A stretch of 64,000 bases of DNA from Trissonchulus latispiculum (Eukaryota > Nematoda > Enoplea > Enoplida > Ironidae), in the NCBI GenBank assembly GCA_030248195.1, contig JASAND010013521.1, forward strand, positions 1-64,000, read 5' to 3'. Positions 54,961 to 64,000 of this stretch are shown here, one piece after another (the stretch's first letter is position 1; each line of letters begins with the position of its first letter). Under the pieces are notes generated by a model that saw only the letters and a program-made list of their open reading frames with translations, searched no databases and was not told the DNA's origin. Position numbers and translations under genes: made by a program.

Positions 54961-56640
54961 GCAGCACTTACACAAAGATTCCGTAGTCTGTCAGCCGCTT
55001 TGATAGGAAACTGTCAAGACTTCTTCCCCTGGGATTAGGATTCCTGGGGCGGGAAGCACTGGCCGTTTCCCTCCTTAAATTCACAGGCAGGGCTAATATG
55101 TCTGAAGCTGGTAGTAGATACGTAATGTACGTGGTTGTGGTTTCTTTTGTTGTGATTCATATATTGTTGTGTACGTAGGTTGTTTTTGTAATGTTGTTTA
55201 TTTGTGTTACTAAATAAAAGTACATTTATCTTTGCATTTATTTTGTGTATATAAGTATGTATGTGTCCCTCCCGTCCCCCCTCAGTGAGCCTATGTTCCC
55301 TGTATGGATTGGAGGTGCTTGCCCGGCTGTTCCTTTGGACGGATAGAACGTCGGAGGTTTGGGTTGACTGGCGTTGTGCGGGTCCTGCCTTGTTGGGCAC
55401 GGTTCTACGGTTATATGGTTATCCGGTTCTACGGTTCTACGGTTTCTACGGTTCTGGTCCCTGGGTGCTATTTGGTTCTTGGAGGGCTCTCCAGGAGCAT
55501 TGGTGGGACAGGTTGGTGGTCTTTGGTGACCTTGTACCGGCGATTGCGGGTGCATTGTTTGGTCAGCTCGGTGGTACGAGCTTGTCAGAACTTTATATAC
55601 TGGTTGTGTTTACTGCTTGGCATCGTGCCTTGGGAGTTGTTGTTGGTGGTTTCCGGTGGTAGTGACGTTGGGTGGATTTGTGCGTGGGAACGCCAGTGGT
55701 TGGCGGCGGGCGTGTTTTGCCCAAAATTGACTGCGTTGGCTGCCTGAAGACTCCTGTCCTGGGACTAGGCTCGCTGTTGTTGTCCTTTGTTCCCCATATA
55801 TGTTGTGTTGTGCTGATATTTACCATGTGGTGGGGGGAGAGTGTTTGTAGTTAGGGATATGCGTGGGTTGGGGGAAGCCTTGGGGTGAAATTTATCTAAA
55901 CTCTGATAAACATTGTTGTTTTCTTACTTTTCCTTGAACGTCGGAGGTTTCGGATTGTCTCTATTAGGGGCGCTCGCTACCTTGGCTGGGCCATTGTACT
56001 GTTTGAATTCTTTTTCTTTTCTTTATTGTTCTACTACCAGCTATAACTATGTCGTATTTTACTCATTTTATTCCTTTCGGGTTCTAACTGTCTGGTTTGT
56101 GTTTCACTTTTCTGTCCTAAAACGAACACGATACTTTCTTCTTTAAAAATTCTTTCTTGTGAAATTCTTGCCATCTTGTCTATTGCCATGATTTTGCCAG
56201 CATGTCTGATTCGGTGCTGCTTTATACATTGTGCTTTATTACCACTGTGCTTTATTCATAGAATCTACCTTTTATATGGCATTGTTTATAGTCTATTTTG
56301 TCCGGTTAGTCTGTATAGTGGGGTTGAATTATTAGGTTACTTCCGTCTGAGGTTTGGGAAATTTTTGTTTTGACCGTAGTTTGGCTTGTGTATATATTTG
56401 TCTGATGCCGCCTTGCGGGTATGTTTGTTGTCTGTGTGTGTTGTATGTTGTATGTCGTCAGTTGTGTTGTCTGTCTTTGTTCTTTTTTTATCGGGGCAAG
56501 CACCGGTAGTGGGCCCGTGTGTGTGTTGTGGTGCTTTGTTCCCATTGTCAGCCTCTGGAGAGGTTCTCCATTGTAGTTTTACGGTGTCTTTCAAAATTCT
56601 AATACGTGTTTTACCAAACTAGTACCTACGATTTGTTCTT
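54961..56640. other. GT-rich region of unknown nature
   Basis: Strong G+T bias on the plus strand, so the minus strand reads as Thr/Pro/Gln/Asn-rich frames (55238-55555, 55593-55826, 56337-56594). The last has ATG and a basic stretch (CPDKKRTKTDN). A GGTTCTACGGTT repeat lies at 55395-55450. I recognise no family; a retroelement ORF1-like region on the minus strand is possible. Confidence 0.3.
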
Positions 56641-57680
56641 TAACCTAAATTTTATCTTACTAATTTGCGTACCGCGGCGTGGGCGCGCGGGCCAAAGAGG
56701 GGGTAATTTGTGAAATATTCGTTGAAAACGATGTTAATTTTGTAAATTCTTTCATGAATGATAAAGTTAATTTCGAAACTTAGCTACTTTGATAGCTTAT
56801 AAAGATGGAGACTTATATTCAAAAGTTATCGTCATCAGTCTTGGTGAGAAGTCTAGGTGTAGTTGGTTGGTTTTGGGATTCCCTCGAGTGTGTCGGCAGC
56901 TGAGACGTATTGTTGTGATTTAGTATAATTCGAGTTGTCAGGTGAAATATTTGTTTGTGCTGTTTTCTCGTATTTTATGGAAATGTTACTTGCTAATTTC
57001 GTGTAAATTTAAGATTAAAGTATCGTGTGAATTTCTGCTAATTTTAATTAGGTTCTATTGGATAGGCACGAGGAGGAGCGGTAGGCATACACTACCGATT
57101 GTGAACCTGCAGATAATCAGTCAAGTCTCTTTTATTAGTTATGAAGTACTACAGACAGTAACTTTCCTTTTACACTGCATATAAATACGTTATGCAAATA
57201 AAATACGTTATGAGCCTTCTAGTAGAGAAATACAAGAATATAACCGAACGGCAGTGTCAATTGGCAAAGCGAGGTTAGTGCAATGACAATGGCGCTAATT
57301 TAAAAATACTTATTTCGGTTAAATACTATATGAATGCATACGAACACATCTAAAAATAAGAAATCAACAAAAAAGTTAGAAAAATTCTAAAATTTTTCTT
57401 CGTTTAAATTTCTGCGTTTTCATGGAAAACCAGCGTTACTCAGAATTAGTCTATTTTTGATTTTGCAGAAACTGTACTTAGGCATTGTCTGTCTACCCCG
57501 CCAAACACGAACCTGAAGTTCATTTTTTCAAGTCAGCTCTTGGTTAGCTCAGCATAAACTAAAAAAGGTCCTAAGTTTTAGGTGTAATTAGTAAGTAGTA
57601 AGAAAGTTAAAAACGTGCATCATAGTCTTATATTCTGCGGTGGTCGTCGAAACCCGATATGCAAAACCTTCAGCAGATTT
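56641..57680. other. Spacer, no gene recognised
   Basis: AT-rich sequence. Part of 57060-57260 (TACGTTATG, TCTAGTAGAG) reappears inverted near 60250-60350, indicating a dispersed repeat with a distant inverted partner. Confidence 0.35.
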
Positions 57681-58720
57681 TATTTTTTAAGATTTAAGGT
57701 TTTTTAAAAATTCAAAAAATCCAAAATTTTTCACCAATCAATCCAAATGTTTTGGAATGCAATCATTCAGATTTTGGGCTAATTTGTCAAACTTTGAGAA
57801 AAGTAATTTTGATAAAGATACAACGCTATAGTTTTACTTAAAAATTTGGGAGAGGGGCGACATTGTTGACTTAATTTATTTGTTTTTGTTAGCTCAAGAT
57901 ATACAAATATTATCTTGTTCTATACGTTAATTTTATTCGCTTACACTATCAGTCTCAATTTAAGACAGAATTGTCAGTTTAGGCTGATATAGCTCTTTTA
58001 CATTTAGCCCAAATTTTAAATGAATGCATTCCAAAACATTTGGACTGATTGATAAAAATTTTTGAATTTTTGAATTTTTACAAAACTTAAGGGGGGGCTG
58101 CTTGGGTCAAAAAATCTACCCTCACGGATTTCGCTCAAACTGTGCTCGTTGATACTCCCTAGGCCCCTACGCAAGCCATTGAAATTTGAGCTGATTTCGT
58201 CCAGTAATAAAAAAGTTACAGCCATTCAAAATTCACAATTCCTATTCAAAATGGCCCAAAATCGGAACTTAAAAATTTTCAATTCTGACAACAATATCTT
58301 ACTCAAATCAAAACCGTTCGAAACGTTCTCTAGCTCATTTTGCAGCTAAATACAATATCGACAACTTGTCGAAGAGCTTTTTTCAAAATTCGGTTTCTAA
58401 CTTTTACAGTAATCGTTTATGTGAGGTAACCCTCAAAAATGGTCAAAATCTGACATTTTTCAAAAATTTTCGAACTTTTCAAATATGCACAATATCTATA
58501 TCAATCGATAGCTTTTTCAATTCTAAAGAACTTTTCTTCTTGGCATAAACGTTTAGTTTGCAGCCATTCAAAGTTATAGGCCAAAAACCGTATCTTCACG
58601 ATTTTTCAATTTTTGTGTTTTGGGGGTTACCTCTCATAAACGATTACTGTAAAAGTTAGAAACCGAATTTTGAAAAAAGCTCTTCGACAAGTTTTAGATA
58701 TTGTATTTCGGCGCAAAAGA
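57681..58720. repeat. Two nested inverted repeats
   Basis: Near 57745 and 58030, AATGTTTTGGAATGCA pairs with TGCATTCCAAAACATT. Near 58350-58435 and 58627-58710, AGTAATCGTTTATG with AACTTGTCGAAGAGCTTTTT pairs with the complements, giving arms of about 85 bp around a 190-bp loop. Probable fold-back elements; target duplications not resolved. Confidence 0.6.
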
Positions 58721-60040
58721 GGACAGATCGCATCGCGTTGATTTAATTAAGAAAGCGTTGGCTGAGGGAAAAAAAAAATGAACCCGTTGGGGATATTGTG
58801 TAGAGTGTAATTTGCGGGCTGAACCATTACTGGGCGGAATAAGCTCAAAATGGCTGGGCGGGGGGGGAGAGCGGGGAGGCGGACCCAAGGGAGCGGGGGG
58901 GGGCAACCCCGCGCCCATCCCCATGGGTCCCCAAAACAAGACAGTTGCGTTTGTTGCAAAACTTTCCATATCGTTCACAATAGTGGCCTCGACATGTGTA
59001 AAAGGATTAGGAATATTTCGCGGTGACCTAGTTTGAGCTGCAAGAGCAAATGAGCTATAGCTTGTCAGAATGTTAATCTGGATGGGAGCGTGTTAATATT
59101 TGATTTAAGTAAGATTTCGTTGTCAGTGAAGTCAGAAATTTTCAAAGGGGGAAGGTTTTCGTAAATGAATACAAAAAATGCCACCTTAGAAATGTTTCGT
59201 CATGCCCTGAACTAACTATTCAGTGCACAAATTTCGCGTATAGATTTAACACAGTACACAAATAGAGCTTCAATTTGCATACGCACAATCCCTGCTGCTG
59301 CTTGGGAGTAGATCACACTTTTGGTCACCGCGTTGGCGTTTTGCCTCAAAATACGCCATTTTCTCAAATTTTTGAGTATAATGGTCCATAAGTCGGGTGA
59401 AAGCCGAGCTATTCCAACCAAATTCGGTGTGCCAATTTGCACATATGAAAGAAAGATGTGTGCGTGTGTTTCACTGCAATTGCTGGTGTTTAACTGTGGA
59501 CGCCTGCCTCAGTGCCATGTCGGAGGCCTATAGTCAAAAAATGGCAATTTTTCAATTTTTTCAAATATAGCCTAATTTATATCAAATTGAAGCTTCGATG
59601 TCCTGAACATTTTATCTTCTTGCACCAAGTCTCTAAAAGCAGTATGAGAAAGTTAGAGCGCTTTAAAGCTTGAAGTAAATAACAGCCGGAAGGAGCTTGA
59701 GCAAATCGTTCAAACGCCGTTTCTCGCTTGGTGCTTGGCGTATCATTGTCATTTGCACAGCAATGAATAGCCTAGATAGAGGCTTCAATTTGATCTTGAC
59801 CTTGCCGTAGTCTTTTGTCATCATATGTGCACACGACTTCGAAACCCTCAGCGAGGATAGTGGCGTAAATACTAAATTGTAGGGATTTGGACTGCAATAT
59901 CTCTTACCTGGATTGGCCCTGGACTCTAAAAATTTGTCTTGTTTCCTGACACATATGGGGGTAAATTATAGCCAAAAAAGAGCGAAATCGGTTACTATAA
60001 AATTTGGTACCCGGCGACCCCCCCCCCTTAAGACGTTAAG
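58721..60040. mobile_element. Truncated inverted copy of the 2.3-kb G-run element
   Basis: CCATGGGTCCCCAAAACAAG (58920) pairs with the sequence at 42630, ATTAACACGCT-type words at 59090 with 42430, and CACATATGGGGGTA plus GGTACCCGGCG near 59950-60015 with 40780-40855. Gene order of words is reversed, so orientation is opposite. The tips CTGGGCTTATT are missing. Confidence 0.7.
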
Positions 60041-60560
60041 TTTTCCGAGGAAAGAAAAATTTGCTGAAAGCTGAAAGTATAGCATGTGGTTTTGACAACC
60101 GCAGACGACTATACTAATACGACTAATACAGACTTTAAAGTTTTGCTACCTTTTGTAATGTTGCTTTCTTTGTTAAAATGTGTTCCAATGCATTCATATG
60201 GGATTGATTTTACCAAAATAAGTATTTTCTAAAGAATTAGCATCATTATGCTAAGCTCTCTTTGCCAATTAGCACTGCCGTGCCGTTACTTTTTTAAATT
60301 TCTCCACTAGAAGGTTCATAACGTATTTATATGCAGCATATAATACCAAACACAATGGGTATATAATGTACTTATATGAGCCAACAATAGCATATAATGA
60401 AACACTAGAAAGTACGCTGCGTATTCCAAGTACACACTTTCTAATCGCTTGCGTATTTACGCTACACATTTTAGAATGCGTATTCCAGTTACACAGATTA
60501 GAAATATGCGGCCGGGCCGGGCGAGCCGAAAAATCTGACGAGTCGGGCCGAGCACGCCGA
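60041..60560. other. Spacer, no gene recognised
   Basis: AT-rich, ending in a GC island (GGCCGGGCCGGGCGAGCCG) at about 60510 that abuts TTAA element copy D. Confidence 0.35.
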
Positions 60561-61057
60561 AACCAAAAAAATTGGTCGTGTTTGCAAAAACTATATTTTT
60601 TATGATAGCAGTCTACGGGATAGCAGTTGGAAGACGATCATGCGTTGGATAATGCGCCCCTATGAGACCTTGAGATCGACGCACTTAGTTGATTTTGCAG
60701 CTTGCGCAGTTCAAGAAACAATGGATTATTTGATTTCCGCAATAATGACAAGTTTTCGACTCTAAAACAAGAAAATCGGAAAATGTCTCACGGTCGAGAA
60801 AAGCTAGAAAGTTGCTTTAAAAAGCAAACATCTGAAGCTCAATACGATCTTTCGAATTAATATAGTCATAACTGTATAGCAGCTGCCAAACGTTCAGAAA
60901 TTGGGAAAACCCACTCTGACCGGAAATCTCGAATTTTTGAATCGGGATTGCGCGGAGGGAGTTAGAACGCTAAAAGAACTTATTTCAGAAAGTTTCATCA
61001 AGTTTCATCTTGATTTACGCCGCCAGCAACAATATGTGCCTAAAAGGAATCACCACC
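60561..61057. mobile_element. TTAA-flanked element, copy D (right part)
   Basis: Matches 62480-62968 (ATTGGTCGTGTTT, TCCACTATTTG-type words) and ends GGAATCACCACC with TTAA at 61058-61061. The left end is missing. Confidence 0.65.
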
Positions 61058-62968
<1,911 letters not shown>

Positions 62969-62972
62969 TTAA

Positions 62973-64000
62973 GGTGGTAGTACCACTACCGGGGTGGACT
63001 TTGAACAAATACTGTGAACTGAAAACTAAATCAATCGGCTTGAAATATGGCACATTTGTTCGTTATCATGTTTTGTACCAAATGCGCTTGCCTTTAACGT
63101 TGTGGGGACTGGATTGCTGTCTACACAAGAGGAAATGTATTTTCATTTCAAATATCTCTTTCATTCTTTTATGAATTTGTTTGAAGTTTTCCATGCAAGC
63201 TTTATTAATTTATACGCTCAGGCCTTTTTTAGTTTTTCGTAAAAGTGCATTTTTGATTTTTTAGCTTATTTTGAAATATTGTAGATTCGATATCTTGCCT
63301 ACTATTGCGTTTTTCTAAAAACAAAGAAAACGGCATGAGCGTATGCAGATATAAAACATATCTGGAAAATTTGGTCAAGTTTGGTTAGCAGTGACGAGAA
63401 AATCAAAAAGAAAGAATTCACTACTTTTCGTTGTTTTCTTTGATTTTAGATATTCGCTGTTCTTTCAATCAGCTGCATAGTGTTTTTGTTAAATAAGTCA
63501 TATAAGTAACACAATGACAACCTCTAAAACTCAATAGATTTAATTTTTGTAAGATCTTACATTGCATTGCTTGTGCAAACAGTGAACGTAAATCACGTCC
63601 GTTCCTTTGGCGGAGTAACTTCAACTACAGATAAAAAGCATTGTACTACATTTTAGTACATCAATTCTAGTAAATGTAGGTGATGCACTTTTAATTTGTA
63701 GTTTTTCCAAATTTAAGTTTTTGATGATTGCTTCCTGCTCACAGAAGAACAGCGGCGTACAGCCTAGCTAATAAAAATGGAATGCCAGTAATGATTTTTT
63801 GCCAAAAACTACAAATGTACTGATATGCAGAAATGCAATCTTCATTTTATTGCTGATTCTGAACTAGGAGTGGTTTTAATTGTAGTTGCTCAGTAAAAGC
63901 AGTTCAGCATATGAAATTTGCAGCAGAAAATAGCAGGCTTGACCATTTTCAACGTAAACGGGAAGCGGATATTGGCATACGTACGTAAGTGTAACGTGGT
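62973..64000. other. Right edge of window, no gene recognised
   Basis: AT-rich sequence. The 62920-63174 frame spans a repeat end and is not supported. I see no splice-flanked conserved frame. Confidence 0.35.

Overview
This is eukaryotic DNA from an invertebrate-type animal. The clues are a split coilin gene with GT-AG introns, an innexin-like gene, and non-LTR retrotransposons carrying a 2A peptide plus an APE endonuclease. There are also many terminal-inverted-repeat elements and very long GT microsatellites. I cannot name the species. Bacterial-style gene reading does not apply: most open frames here are chance frames in repeats.

The only host gene I can support is coilin (COIL), on the minus strand. 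Seven exons lie at 39314-39067, 27161-27007, 26090-25879, 21226-20816, 15251-14844, 1581-1534 and 800-716. All junctions are in phase and give about 522 codons. The N-terminal ubiquitin-like domain, a basic/Ser-rich/Pro-rich middle and most of the C-terminal Tudor-like domain can be read. The last exon lies beyond position 1. About 38 kb of the window is therefore one transcription unit whose introns are packed with mobile DNA.

Intron 5 (1582-14843) holds a nested set. An outer element with long repeat-built inverted arms runs from about 2017 to 14833. Inside it is a 6.5-kb Polinton/Maverick-like element (7081-13576). That element carries an A32-type packaging ATPase, a C2H2 zinc finger-NADAR fusion, an innexin remnant and a repeat-plus-RING-H2 remnant, with no visible polymerase, integrase, protease or capsid gene. 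This is the most unusual object in the window. Intron 4 holds a 3.6-kb element with GGATTAAA-rich ends. Intron 3 and intron 1 each hold an internally deleted 2A LINE with a shared 3' tail; a third copy of that tail opens the window. Intron 2 holds a 402-bp fold-back element with a perfect 8-bp target duplication.

Upstream of coilin (39.3-64 kb) I see no confident host gene. The region holds LINE fragments (RNase H at 39.6-40.5 kb, an ORF1-like fragment at 51.4-52.1 kb) and a family of G-run elements with 5-bp target duplications. It also has five copies of a TTAA-flanked element, two GT microsatellites (the larger about 740 bp), a cluster of hairpins at 46.36-47.61 kb and a tRNA-like SINE head at 54.85 kb. 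Splice sites, phases, terminal repeats and target duplications were read directly from the sequence. Family names rest on motif recognition without database searches.
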